DNA of 64,000 nucleotides, from positions 806,001 through 870,000 of the forward strand of contig CAWKND010000005.1 of NCBI GenBank assembly GCA_963850915.1, given 5' to 3'. Made by a program: the position numbers and the translations under genes. Shown here piece after piece: positions 17,848 through 26,053 of the stretch. The notes under the pieces are model-generated. The model searched no databases. It was given only the letters and a program-made list of their open reading frames with translations, and was not told the DNA's origin. The first letter of the stretch is position 1. Each line of letters starts with the position of its first letter. Origin of the DNA: CAVTWH01 sp963850915 (GTDB lineage Bacteria > Actinomycetota > Actinomycetes > Mycobacteriales > Micromonosporaceae).

Positions 17848-18415
17848 CCGGGTCTCCGGTCGCCAGGAGCGAGCCGAGTACCTCGTCGGCGAAGGCGGTG
17901 GCGGCCTGCCCCGGTTTCGGCAGCAGTTCCGGGGCGCTGTGCCGCAGCTGCAACTGGCCCAGGTAGGCGCTGTAGGCGAGCAGTGCCCGGCGCCTGGCCC
18001 GGGCCGGCGGGAAGCCGAGTTCGCGGAAGAGCCGGGTGACGTACCCGAGGCGCGCTTCGGTGACCTCGGCGAGTACCGGCGCGACCAGCGGGTGTGCGGC
18101 GTCGGCGAGCAGCGCCAGATCGGCGCGGGTACCCGCCTGCGGGGCGAAGACCTGGCTGAACAACTGGCGCAGCCGCTGCGCAGGGGGTGCCGGTACGGCT
18201 TCGATCCGCTCGATGACGGCGGTGGTACTGGCCTGCCGCCACCGCTCCAGGGCGGCGGCGAGCAGCTCGTCCCGGCTGCGGAAGTGCCAGTAGAAGCTGC
18301 CCTTGGTGGTACCCAGCCGGGCGGCGAGTGGCTCGACGGCGACCGCGGCCAGCCCACCGGTACTGATCGCGTCCAGCGCTGCGGTGGCCCAGTCGTCCCG
18401 GCTCAGTCTCGACAT
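17837..18415 (-). CDS. TetR-family transcriptional regulator
   Basis: A 192-residue repressor with an N-terminal helix-turn-helix (LAARLGTTKGSFYWHFRSRDELL) and a helical ligand-binding C-terminal part. ATG 18415 (MSRLSRDDW) is chosen. An ATG farther upstream at 18445 would lie in the operator. The divergent SRPBCC-ICMT operon starts 56 bases away, and the gap contains two near-identical palindromes, so the protein very likely controls itself and that operon. The inducer is unknown. Confidence 0.92.
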   Translation of the reverse strand: MSRLSRDDWATAALDAISTGGLAAVAVEPLAARLGTTKGSFYWHFRSRDELLAAALERWRQASTTAVIERIEAVPAPPAQRLRQLFSQVFAPQAGTRADLALLADAAHPLVAPVLAEVTEARLGYVTRLFRELGFPPARARRRALLAYSAYLGQLQLRHSAPELLPKPGQAATAFADEVLGSLLATGDPVTR

Positions 18416-18418
18416 GCT

Positions 18419-18459
18419 CCATACGTTAGCGTATGGTCGAACCATACGGGAGCGTATGG
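18419..18459. promoter_or_regulatory. Double palindromic operator between TetR and SRPBCC genes
   Basis: Two 18-bp palindromes with identical 7-bp arms lie side by side: CCATACGTTAGCGTATGG at 18419-18436 and CCATACGGGAGCGTATGG at 18442-18459. Their centres are 23 bp apart, close to two helical turns, so two dimers would bind the same face. The shape and position match TetR-family operators. The first abuts the regulator start and the second lies just before the ribosome binding site of the divergent gene. Confidence 0.85.
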
Positions 18460-18471
18460 ATCGGGGGAGCC

Positions 18472-19011
18472 GTGGGACTGCTGGACTTCGCGTACCACTG
18501 GAACACCACAGCCGCCGAGCGCGACACCGAGCACCCGGCCCACCGCTACGCCCGGCCGCCGTACCGCACCCTGGTCCGGGCCGTCGACATCGCGGCGCCG
18601 CCCGCAGTCGTCTACCGCTGGCTGTGCCAACTGACCGTGGCGCCGTACAGCTACGACTGGCTGGACAATGCCGGCCGGCGCAGCCCGCGACAGCTGACGC
18701 CGGGCGCCGAAAAACTGTCCGTCGGGCAGCGCCTGATGATCGCCCGGATCGTGGAGTTCCAGGCCGACCGGCAGATCGTCGGGGTGAGCATGCCCGGGGC
18801 CAGCGCGCTGTTCGGCCGGATCGCGCTCAGCTACCGGGTGACGCCGGCGGAGACCGGCAGCCGGCTGGTCGCCTGCCTGGACGTGACCGGACGGAGCCTG
18901 GCCGGCCGGCTGCGTACCGAGCTGCTCGCCCTCGGCGACTTGGTGATGATGCGTAGGCAGCTGCTCAACCTCCGCGACCTCGCCGAGGCTTCGATGGTGG
19001 CTGCGGAGTGA
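18472..19011 (+). CDS. SRPBCC (START/polyketide-cyclase-like) domain protein
   Basis: A 179-residue cytoplasmic protein whose central part fits the SRPBCC fold that binds hydrophobic ligands (VRAVDIAAPPAVVYRWLCQL at the start of the fold, SRLVACLDVTG near the end). No catalytic function can be read. GTG 18472 follows GGGGGAG by two bases, directly downstream of the TetR operator. A more distal ATG at 18433 lies inside the palindrome and is rejected. The stop overlaps the GTG of the following methyltransferase-like gene. Confidence 0.72.
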   Translation: MGLLDFAYHWNTTAAERDTEHPAHRYARPPYRTLVRAVDIAAPPAVVYRWLCQLTVAPYSYDWLDNAGRRSPRQLTPGAEKLSVGQRLMIARIVEFQADRQIVGVSMPGASALFGRIALSYRVTPAETGSRLVACLDVTGRSLAGRLRTELLALGDLVMMRRQLLNLRDLAEASMVAAE

Positions 19012-19544
19012 AACGGGGAGTCGCTACCGCCGGCAGCGCACTGTTCTTCGTGGTCGCGCCGGGAACCGTGGTGGTACTGGTGCCGTGGCTGCTCACCGGC
19101 TGGCATACCGGTACGGCGCTGCCGTGGCCGGTGCGCGGGCTCGGCGTGCTGCTGATTGTGTTGGGGGCGTTGGTCATCGTGCCGGCGTTCGTGCGCTTCG
19201 TGGTCGAGGGGGCGGGTACGCCGGCGCCGGTGGCCGAGACCGATCGGCTGGTGGTCGGCGGGCTCTACCGCTTCGTACGCAACCCCATGTACGTGGCTGT
19301 CCTGCTCGCCGTCGCCGGCCAGACGCTACTGCTCGGCCGCTGGGTACTACTGGTCTACTGGCTGTGCGCGGGCGCCGCGATGGTCGGCTTCGTCCGGGGG
19401 TACGAGGAGCCACGTTTGTTGCGCCGCTTCGGTGCCGCGTACCAGCGCTACCGCGCGGCGGTACCCGGCTGGTGGCCCCGCCTGCGCCCGTGGCGCCAGC
19501 CGCCAGAGGGTGCTCAGGCTGTGTCGCAGTGCACCGAGCCGTAG
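19008..19544 (+). CDS. Isoprenylcysteine-carboxyl-methyltransferase-like membrane protein
   Basis: A 178-residue membrane protein with about four helices. It carries the ICMT/PEMT signature GLYRFVRNPMYVAVLLAVAGQ followed by a distal E-E-P-x-L-x-x-x-F-G-x-x-Y-x-x-Y motif (YEEPRLLRRFGAAYQRYRAAVP), the S-adenosylmethionine-binding region of the family. It probably methylates a lipophilic small molecule or lipid. It is the second gene of the TetR-controlled pair, overlapping the SRPBCC gene by four bases. The pair could modify or sequester a hydrophobic compound sensed by the TetR protein. Confidence 0.85.
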   Translation: MKRGVATAGSALFFVVAPGTVVVLVPWLLTGWHTGTALPWPVRGLGVLLIVLGALVIVPAFVRFVVEGAGTPAPVAETDRLVVGGLYRFVRNPMYVAVLLAVAGQTLLLGRWVLLVYWLCAGAAMVGFVRGYEEPRLLRRFGAAYQRYRAAVPGWWPRLRPWRQPPEGAQAVSQCTEP

Positions 19545-20398
19545 TTCAGATCGTCCAGCACCTTCCGGCCGTCGACACTCACCACGCAGGTCAGCTGCCG
19601 GTCGTGCCCGGCCGGCCAGGCGTCCACCAGAAACAGCGGAGCGGAGCCCCGGGTCACCACCACGTAGGGCAGCTCGATCGACCAGGGCAGCGCCACCTTC
19701 GACAGGTTCACCACCTGACCATTGAGCGGATCCCGGTAGTCCAGCTTGTCGACCGTGCCGGAGCCGGTGACCTGGTAGCGCACCCTGTGGGTCGGGCCGG
19801 TGTCGGCCAGCCCGACGGTCGGGGCGCGCGCCAGGATCGACTCGGCCAGGTGGATGGCGGCGGTACTCCGGTCGACCGCGTCGGTCAGCTTGACGTACAC
19901 CAGCAAAGCCTTGCGTTGCACCACAACCACGCTCCTGCGCAGCGGGTTGTCACCGGCGACGGTACTGGTTGTCAACGCGCTGCGGTCGGCACCGGGTACC
20001 ACCCCGCTGCTGCTCTGCGGCGCCACCGTGCTGTTGTCCGGCGTACGCGCCTCGGACTGCTGCTGCGCGGCGTACTCCAGGCCGGCCGAGTCCGCGTTGG
20101 GCTGCAGGACCAGCCAGTACTGCACGGCGATGCCGGCCTGGCAGATCAGCGCGTTGAGGTCCAGCGTCGGCACGCTTTGCGCGACAGGTAGTCCCTGCGC
20201 GGTCAGGTCGGCCGGCGTCAGCAGACCGCACATCGCCTCGTCGAGCGCGCCGCCGGAGGGCTGTGGCCAGCCGCCGGCCGGGGCGGTGATGCCGGGTGAC
20301 GGGTCGGCCACGGGCTTGTCCGGGCCGCAGCCGGCCACGGTACCGAGCAGCGCCACCGCACAGGCGAGCGCCGCCACCCGGTACCCCAGCCGTCGCAT
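19514..20398 (-). CDS. DUF3558-like lipoprotein (second of a pair)
   Basis: A 294-residue exported lipoprotein with signal peptide and lipobox (VAGC), a short Pro-rich spacer, and then a domain opening with ALDEAMCGLLTPADL. That opening, with a Cys and the [LT]xxxD[LF] pattern, resembles DUF3558-type actinobacterial lipoproteins. It shares its layout with the gene just upstream, so the two look like an old tandem duplication. ATG 20398 is preferred to GTG 20404. The start is about ten bases after the upstream stop. Its 3' end overlaps the convergent ICMT gene by 31 bases. Confidence 0.75.
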   Translation of the reverse strand: MRRLGYRVAALACAVALLGTVAGCGPDKPVADPSPGITAPAGGWPQPSGGALDEAMCGLLTPADLTAQGLPVAQSVPTLDLNALICQAGIAVQYWLVLQPNADSAGLEYAAQQQSEARTPDNSTVAPQSSSGVVPGADRSALTTSTVAGDNPLRRSVVVVQRKALLVYVKLTDAVDRSTAAIHLAESILARAPTVGLADTGPTHRVRYQVTGSGTVDKLDYRDPLNGQVVNLSKVALPWSIELPYVVVTRGSAPLFLVDAWPAGHDRQLTCVVSVDGRKVLDDLNYGSVHCDTA

Positions 20399-20408
20399 CG
20401 CCACCCGG

Positions 20409-21335
20409 TCAGCTCAGCTTGTACTCGGTGAGGCAGAACGCCAGCCCCGCACCGGGATCGCTCTTCTTCACCGACTTGCCGTCGACCAGAACCTCGCAGC
20501 CGATCGGCTCCGTGAACGACTTGTTGGTGGCGCTGATCGAGAGGTTGATCGTCTCGTCGGCGGAGTAGAGCGCGATCGGCATCTCCACCTTCAACGGGAG
20601 TTTGACCGCCGACATGTCCTTGACGCTGGTACTGGCGAAGTCGGCGTACGAGACGTCGGCGGTACCGGTGCCGGTGACCAGGTAGGTGACGACATGCGTT
20701 GAGCCGTTGTCCTCCTTGCCGAGGTCGGGTACCCGGTCCAGGACCAGCTTCACCAGGGCCGCCACCGCCTTCTCCGGGTCGGTGTTCTTGCCCGACTGGG
20801 TACTCACCCGGACCAGCAGCGCGCCCCGGCGGGCCAGCACCTGGTACTGCGGGTACTCCTCGGTACCCAGCGGGTCCAGGTCGGCGTAGCTCTGGTCAAC
20901 GCCCGGTACCACGTCGGTGGCCAACTCGGCGGTCCGGTTGTCCTCCTTCAGCCGGCTGGTGTTGTCCGCCTGCAGGGTGTCGAAGAGCAGCTTGCCCGCG
21001 TCGGCGGTGGGCTGCAGGTACAGGTCGAACGCGTCGCCCAGCATGTACTCGCAGAACACCGAGTTGGCGGCGTCGGAGGTGCCCTTGCCGTCCAGCGGTG
21101 CGTCGAGCTGAACGGTCGCGAAGTCGGCGTCGGTGAGCAGCCCGCACATGTCGTCGCCGAGCGTGTTGTTCTGCGCCTGCGGCCAGCCACCGGCCGGCGG
21201 CTTGGCCACCTTGTCACCACCCGAGCCGCCCGAGCCGGAGGCCTTGCCGGCCAGCCCGCAGCCGGCGACCGCGAGCAGGCAGCACAGCCCGACCAGCGCC
21301 AGCGCCGAACGGCGCAGGGCACGCGTGAGTGACAT
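20409..21335 (-). CDS. DUF3558-like lipoprotein (first of a pair)
   Basis: A 308-residue lipoprotein with a signal peptide ending in LAVAGC, a Gly/Ser linker, then TLGDDMCGLLTDADFATVQL and CEYMLGDAFDLYLQP. Two Cys in the mature N-terminal half may form a disulfide. A conserved core with the downstream gene (GGWPQ, CGLLT, V[VP]GxDxS) supports duplication. ATG 21335 has GGAGG upstream. Function is unknown. DUF3558-type proteins are surface-exposed in mycobacteria and relatives. Confidence 0.75.
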   Translation of the reverse strand: MSLTRALRRSALALVGLCCLLAVAGCGLAGKASGSGGSGGDKVAKPPAGGWPQAQNNTLGDDMCGLLTDADFATVQLDAPLDGKGTSDAANSVFCEYMLGDAFDLYLQPTADAGKLLFDTLQADNTSRLKEDNRTAELATDVVPGVDQSYADLDPLGTEEYPQYQVLARRGALLVRVSTQSGKNTDPEKAVAALVKLVLDRVPDLGKEDNGSTHVVTYLVTGTGTADVSYADFASTSVKDMSAVKLPLKVEMPIALYSADETINLSISATNKSFTEPIGCEVLVDGKSVKKSDPGAGLAFCLTEYKLS

Positions 21336-21368
21336 GGAAGGTCCTCCCCCGATGGACGCGACCGGCCG

Positions 21369-21416
21369 GTCGCGCAGTGACAAGCCTGCATAGTCGCGCA
21401 GTGACAAGCCTGAATA
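21369..21416. repeat. Two tandem 24-bp direct repeats upstream of the lipoprotein pair
   Basis: The 24-base unit beginning GTCGCGCAGTGACAAGCCTG occurs at 21369-21392 and again at 21393-21416 with a single difference (CATA versus AATA at the end). It lies 34 bases upstream of the start of the first lipoprotein gene, in the expected promoter zone. It may be a duplicated activator or repressor site. Confidence 0.75.
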
Positions 21417-21471
21417 ACAGAGTGGACCATTGCCCCGCTACCCCGAGACCAAGTCGTAATCGGTACACAGT

Positions 21472-21512
21472 GGACGGCGGCGCTCCGCGGATTGGCCGGG
21501 GCGCCGCCGTCC
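21472..21512. terminator. Stem-loop after the CBM2/Cip1-like gene
   Basis: Perfect 12-bp inverted repeat GGACGGCGGCGC / GCGCCGCCGTCC with a 17-base loop, starting 16 bases beyond the stop of the minus-strand gene. A U-run is absent, which is usual for high-GC actinomycete terminators. Confidence 0.65.
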
Positions 21513-21527
21513 TTGTGAATAAGGGGA

Positions 21528-22796
21528 TCAGCAGCCGGTACGGGTACGGGCCACCACCAGATCGTCGAACCACAGGGTGTCGCTGCCGTCGCCGTACGCC
21601 TCCCAGCCCAGTCGCAGGTCGGTGAGGCTGGGCCGCCAGTTGGTACGCGACAGCCATTGCCGGTCGACGTCGGCCGTGGGTACGCCGTCCTCGTGCAGCC
21701 CGGCGATCTCGCTACCGTTGAGCCAGGTGTCGATCGTCCCGTGTGTACCGTCCACCAGCAGTTCCACGCAGCTCCACGTGTTGACCGGCAGTGGCGCGGA
21801 CAGCGCGACGCCGACCGGGCTCTGCTCGGGCAGGGTGGCGTCGTCGGACTGCCGGTTCCACTGCAGCGCCCCGTTCTGGCCACCCATCCGCAGGTCGTTG
21901 CCGCCGTCGGCGCTGTCCCGCATGGCCAGGAAGGTGACGTGCGCGGCCGGGAAGGCGGTGGTGTGCCGCACGTAGAAGCGCACGTACCACACCGGGCCGA
22001 CCGCGCTCAGGCTGGCGGTCGGCGTGACGAACACGTGGTTGCAGTAGGTGGCCGTACCGTTGATCCGCAGCGACTTCGCTCCACTGTGGACGGTCGCGGT
22101 GTCGACGGTGGCCGTACCGGTGCCTTGGCAGTTGGGGTAGCTGGGCTGCCAGGCCCCGCTCGGGGTACCCGCCGCCAAGCCCTCGAACCCGTCGCACAGC
22201 ACGGCGGCGCCGCACCCGCCCGGCTGGCTCGGGCTGGTCGACGGCGACGCGCTGGCTGACGCGCTCGCCGACGCACTCGGGGAGGGTGAGGCGGACCGGC
22301 TGGCCGATGCCGAGGGGGACACCGACGGGGAGGCGGACGCCGACGCTGAGCGGGACGGCGAGAGCGTGGGCGACGGGGAAGCGGTGGCGTCGCAGCCGGT
22401 ACCGGTGACGGTCAGGCCGGTGGGTGCCGGGTCGGTACCCGACCAGGTGCCCTGCACACCGAATTCGACGGTACCGCCGGCCGCGATGTCGGCGTCGTAG
22501 CTCAGGTTGACCGCGCTGACCGCCGTACCGGCCTGGCTCACCTGCGCGTTCCAGGCCGAGGTGATCCGCTGGCCGGCCGGGTAGGCCCAGTTGACCTGCC
22601 AACCGTGCACCGGTGAGCTGCCGGCCACCACGTCGACGTAGCCGATGAAGCCGCCGGTCCACTCGTTGACCCGGTAGCTGACCTGGCAGCCGGCGGCGGC
22701 GACGGCCGGCGGCGAGGTGGCCAGGACAATGCCGGCGCTGGCCGCGAGCACACCAGCTGCAACGGTGCCGAGCAGGCGGCGCGAGGGGATTCGCAT
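21528..22796 (-). CDS. Secreted CBM2 protein with Cip1-like C-terminal domain
   Basis: A 422-residue secreted protein. The signal peptide ends near VAAA. A family 2 cellulose-binding module follows at about 35-135 (CQVSYRVNEWTGGF, the NEWxGGF start and a terminal Cys). A Ser/Ala/Pro linker runs at about 140-190. The C-terminal domain of about 220 residues starts CDGFE and contains WYVRFYVRHT, MGGQNGALQWNRQSDD and WFDDLVVA. That domain resembles the beta-jelly-roll of the fungal cellulase-co-regulated protein Cip1 and related polysaccharide-active proteins. The role is probably plant-cell-wall binding or cleavage. ATG 22796 has GGAGG upstream; the Cip1 comparison is from memory of motifs. Confidence 0.8.
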   Translation of the reverse strand: MRIPSRRLLGTVAAGVLAASAGIVLATSPPAVAAAGCQVSYRVNEWTGGFIGYVDVVAGSSPVHGWQVNWAYPAGQRITSAWNAQVSQAGTAVSAVNLSYDADIAAGGTVEFGVQGTWSGTDPAPTGLTVTGTGCDATASPSPTLSPSRSASASASPSVSPSASASRSASPSPSASASASASASPSTSPSQPGGCGAAVLCDGFEGLAAGTPSGAWQPSYPNCQGTGTATVDTATVHSGAKSLRINGTATYCNHVFVTPTASLSAVGPVWYVRFYVRHTTAFPAAHVTFLAMRDSADGGNDLRMGGQNGALQWNRQSDDATLPEQSPVGVALSAPLPVNTWSCVELLVDGTHGTIDTWLNGSEIAGLHEDGVPTADVDRQWLSRTNWRPSLTDLRLGWEAYGDGSDTLWFDDLVVARTRTGC

Positions 22797-22899
22797 GAGG
22801 GGGTACCTCCGGGCGAGGGGCACAGTGGTGCCCACGCTGCCCGGACCCGGCCAGTCTCCGGCAATACCGGCAGACATGCAAGGGTGTCGATGTCGAGCC

Positions 22900-23325
22900 C
22901 TACTCGTCCGGGGTACGCCGGCCCTTCTTGATCTGGGCGCGGTGCTTCTTGCCCTCCAGCCGGGCGCGGACCGCACCCTTGTGCGGCTTGGTCGGCCGGC
23001 GCTTGGCCGGCGGAGCGGCGATGGCCTGGGCCAGCAGTGCCGCCAGCCGGGCCTCGGCCGCGCGACGGTTGGCCAGCTGCGCCCGGTGCTCGCTCGCCAC
23101 GATCACCACGGCACCATCCACCAGGCTGGACTCCAGCCGCTCCACCGCCCGCGCGTGCAGTACCTCGGGCAGGGCGGTACTGGCCAGCAGGTTCCAGCGC
23201 AGTTCGACGCGCGAGTCGGCGGTGTTCACGCCCTGCCCGCCGGGCCCGCCCGAGCGGGAGAACCGCCAGGTCAGCTCGGCTCGGGGGATGGCCACCCCGG
23301 GGCGGATCAGCAGCGCGTCGGACAC
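22900..23325 (-). CDS. arfB: Alternative ribosome-rescue factor B (peptidyl-tRNA hydrolase, class I RF-like)
   Basis: A 141-residue protein with the catalytic GGQ motif in FSRSGGPGGQGVNTADSRVEL and a basic C-terminal tail (KPHKGAVRARLEGKKHRAQIKKGRR) that in ArfB enters the empty mRNA channel. It hydrolyses peptidyl-tRNA on ribosomes stalled at the end of non-stop mRNA. GTG 23325 gives the usual length; a longer upstream frame would add about 47 unconserved residues. It is divergent from the dipeptidase gene, 70 bases away. Confidence 0.9.
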   Translation of the reverse strand: MSDALLIRPGVAIPRAELTWRFSRSGGPGGQGVNTADSRVELRWNLLASTALPEVLHARAVERLESSLVDGAVVIVASEHRAQLANRRAAEARLAALLAQAIAAPPAKRRPTKPHKGAVRARLEGKKHRAQIKKGRRTPDE

Positions 23326-23395
23326 CCTCGCATCATGCCAGCCCAGCTCCGGGCGGCGTACCGGGCATGATCGGGTACCGGTAGCGTGAGCTGCC

Positions 23396-24601
23396 GTGAC
23401 TGAAGCACGTGAGCCAGACCGGATCGCCAAGCTGCTCGCCGACGCGCCGGTGATCGACGGGCACAACGACCTGCCCTGGGCGCTGCGCGACTGGCACTAC
23501 GACCTGGAGCGCTTCGACATCGCCCGGGACCAGCGGGGCGCTGGTCTGCACACCGACCTGCCCCGAGCCAGGGCCGGCGGGCTGGGTGCCCAGTTCTGGT
23601 CGGTGTACGTGCCCGGGACGCTGCCGGGGGGTACCGCCGTCACGGCCACCTGCGAGCAGATCGACTGTGTGTACCAGCTGCTCGCGGCGTACCCGGAAGA
23701 TCTTGCTCTGGCCCTGACCGCCGACGACGTGGAGCGGGCCCGCGCGCAGGGCCGGATCGCCTCGCTCATGGGGGCCGAGGGCGGGCACTCGATCGACAGC
23801 TCGCTCGGCACGCTGCGCATGCTGTACGCCCTCGGCGTGCGCTACCTGACGCTCACCCACAACCAGAACACCCCGTGGGCCGACGCCGCCACCGACCAGC
23901 CGCGGGCCGGCGGGTTGACGGCCTTCGGCCACGAGGTGGTTCGCGAGTGCAACCGGCTGGGCATGCTGGTGGACCTCTCACACGTGGCCCCGGCGACCAT
24001 GCACGCCGCGCTGGACACCAGCAGCGCACCCGCGTTCTTCTCGCACTCCAACGCGCTGGCGCTGTGCCCGCACCCGCGCAACGTACCGGACGAGGTACTC
24101 ACCCGGGTCCGGGACAGCGACGGGGTGGTGATGGCCACCTTCGTTCCCGGCTTCCTCACCCGGGACGGCGCCGCCTGGATGATCGAGTTGGTCGCGGAGC
24201 TGGACGCGGGTGTGGCGCGCGGCGAGGACCGGCGCGCGGCGGGCGACGCCTGGGTGGCGCAGCACCCGGTACCGCCGACGTCGGTGTCGGACGTCGCCGA
24301 CCACGTGGAGCACATCCGGGCCGTCGCCGGGGTGCGGCACGTCGGTTTGGGCGGCGATTTCGACGGTACCGCCGATCTCCCGGCCGGCGTGACCGGTGTC
24401 GACGCGTACCCTTCGCTGTTAGCTGAATTGGCCGGGCGCGGCTGGTCCGACGCCGATCTTGCCCAGCTGACCTGGCACAACGCGCTGCGGGTACTGCGCG
24501 CTACCGAGTCCGCGGCCCGTTCCGCGCAGGAACGCCGGGGTCCGTCCCGGGCGCGCATCGCCGACCTGGACGGCACCGCGCTAACGTCGACGGGTGAGTG
24601 A
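23396..24601 (+). CDS. Membrane dipeptidase (renal dipeptidase, peptidase M19)
   Basis: A 401-residue zinc peptidase of the amidohydrolase fold. Metal ligands are visible: HND in IDGHNDLPWALRD, Glu in GAEGGHS, His in DLSHVAP and His in FFSHSNA. The later GGDFDG and LTWHNALRVL segments are also typical. It cleaves dipeptides, including those with D-residues, and beta-lactams in some members. No signal peptide is present, so it is probably cytoplasmic. Its stop overlaps the AAA gene start by eight bases. Confidence 0.92.
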   Translation: MTEAREPDRIAKLLADAPVIDGHNDLPWALRDWHYDLERFDIARDQRGAGLHTDLPRARAGGLGAQFWSVYVPGTLPGGTAVTATCEQIDCVYQLLAAYPEDLALALTADDVERARAQGRIASLMGAEGGHSIDSSLGTLRMLYALGVRYLTLTHNQNTPWADAATDQPRAGGLTAFGHEVVRECNRLGMLVDLSHVAPATMHAALDTSSAPAFFSHSNALALCPHPRNVPDEVLTRVRDSDGVVMATFVPGFLTRDGAAWMIELVAELDAGVARGEDRRAAGDAWVAQHPVPPTSVSDVADHVEHIRAVAGVRHVGLGGDFDGTADLPAGVTGVDAYPSLLAELAGRGWSDADLAQLTWHNALRVLRATESAARSAQERRGPSRARIADLDGTALTSTGE

Positions 24602-26048
24602 ATCGAGCTTTTCGGGCATCCCCGTCGGCGGCGGCCCTGCCGGCTCTGCCAGCGACCGGCCGGCCACCCTGGGGGCGCTGCGCGCCAGCGGGCACACCCA
24701 CCGGCCGGTGAAGCAGGAGCTGCGGGAGAACCTGCTGGCCCGGATGCGCTCGGGCGAGCCGCGCTTCCCCGGCGTCGTCGGCTACGAGGACACCGTGCTG
24801 CCGGAGGTCGAACGCGCGCTGCTGGCCGGGCACGACATGGTCCTGCTGGGCGAGCGCGGGCAGGGCAAGACGCGGGTCATCCGTACCCTGGTCGGCCTGC
24901 TCGACGAGTGGACCCCGGTGATCGAGGGCTCCGAACTCAACGAGCACCCGTACCACCCGATCACCCCGGCCTCGCTGCGCCGGGCCGCCGAACTCGGCGA
25001 CGACCTGCCGGTGGCCTGGCTGCACCGCTCGCACCGCTACGGCGAGAAGCTGGCCACCCCGGACACCAGCGTCGGTGACCTGGTCGGCGACGTTGACCCG
25101 ATCCGGGTGGCGCAGGGGCGGGTGCTCGGCGACCCGGAGACCATCCACTTCGGCCTGGTACCGCGTACCAACCGCGGCATCTTCGCCGTCAACGAGCTGC
25201 CCGACCTGGCCGAGCGCATCCAGGTGTCGCTGCTCAACGTGTTGGAGGAGCGCGACATCCAGGTCCGCGGGTACCAGCTGCGGCTGCCACTGGACCTGCT
25301 ACTCGTGGCGAGCGCCAACCCGGAGGACTACACCAACCGGGGGCGCATCATCTCCCCGTTGAAGGACCGCTTCGGCGCCGAGATCCGTACCCACTACCCG
25401 CTCGACCTCGACCTGGAGCTGGAGCTGCTGACCCAGGAGGCTCAGCTCGTCGCCGAGGTACCCGGACACGTACTGGAGGTGTTGGCGCGCTTCACCCGCG
25501 AGGTACGCGAGTCGCCCTCGGTTGACCAGCGCTCCGGCGTCTCCGCCCGGTTCGCCATCGCGGCGGCGGAAACCGTTGCCGGCTCGGCACTGCGGCGCGG
25601 CGGGCTGCTGGCCGAGGAGCCGTCGCACATCGTGGCCCGGATCGGCGACACCGTCTCGGTGACCAGCACGCTGCGTGGCAAGGTGGAGTTCGAGGGCGGC
25701 GAGGAGGGGCGCGAAGTCGAGATCCTCAGCCACCTCCTGCGGACAGCCACCGCGGAGACGTTCCGGGCCCGGCTCGGCGGCATGGACCTGTCCGGCTTCG
25801 TCAACCTGGTCGGCGACGACGACGTGGTGGAGACCGGCGAACTGGTCGGCGCGGCGGACATCCTGCGCCAGGTGGGTACCGTCCCGGGGCTGGCGAAAGT
25901 ACTGGAACGTCTCGGTTTGGGCGACGCGCCGAGTCCGGGACAGGCGGCGGCCGGTATCGAGTTCGTACTCGAAGGGCTGCACCTGACCAGGCGACTGGCC
26001 AAGGACCTGACCGACGACGGGCGTACCCGCTACGGCGGACGGGGCTGA
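24594..26048 (+). CDS. MoxR/magnesium-chelatase-type AAA+ ATPase
   Basis: A 484-residue ATPase with Walker A GERGQGKT near 86-93, a sensor-rich core (VPRTNRGIFAVNELPDL, LLNVLEERDIQVRGY, ASANPEDYTNRGRIISPLKDRFG) and a helical lid. This is the ChlI/MoxR branch of AAA+ proteins. It acts with the VWA-domain partner encoded six bases downstream, probably as a chaperone or metal-insertion complex. True cobalamin or chlorophyll chelatase function is unlikely because no pathway genes are near. The gene overlaps the dipeptidase by eight bases. Confidence 0.87.
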   Translation: MSESSFSGIPVGGGPAGSASDRPATLGALRASGHTHRPVKQELRENLLARMRSGEPRFPGVVGYEDTVLPEVERALLAGHDMVLLGERGQGKTRVIRTLVGLLDEWTPVIEGSELNEHPYHPITPASLRRAAELGDDLPVAWLHRSHRYGEKLATPDTSVGDLVGDVDPIRVAQGRVLGDPETIHFGLVPRTNRGIFAVNELPDLAERIQVSLLNVLEERDIQVRGYQLRLPLDLLLVASANPEDYTNRGRIISPLKDRFGAEIRTHYPLDLDLELELLTQEAQLVAEVPGHVLEVLARFTREVRESPSVDQRSGVSARFAIAAAETVAGSALRRGGLLAEEPSHIVARIGDTVSVTSTLRGKVEFEGGEEGREVEILSHLLRTATAETFRARLGGMDLSGFVNLVGDDDVVETGELVGAADILRQVGTVPGLAKVLERLGLGDAPSPGQAAAGIEFVLEGLHLTRRLAKDLTDDGRTRYGGRG

Positions 26049-26053
26049 TCTCC

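Noticed and set aside
18433..18445. ATG starts inside the TetR/SRPBCC operator
   Set aside because: They are part of the palindromes; better ribosome binding sites exist at 18472 and the TetR HTH fits a start at 18415.
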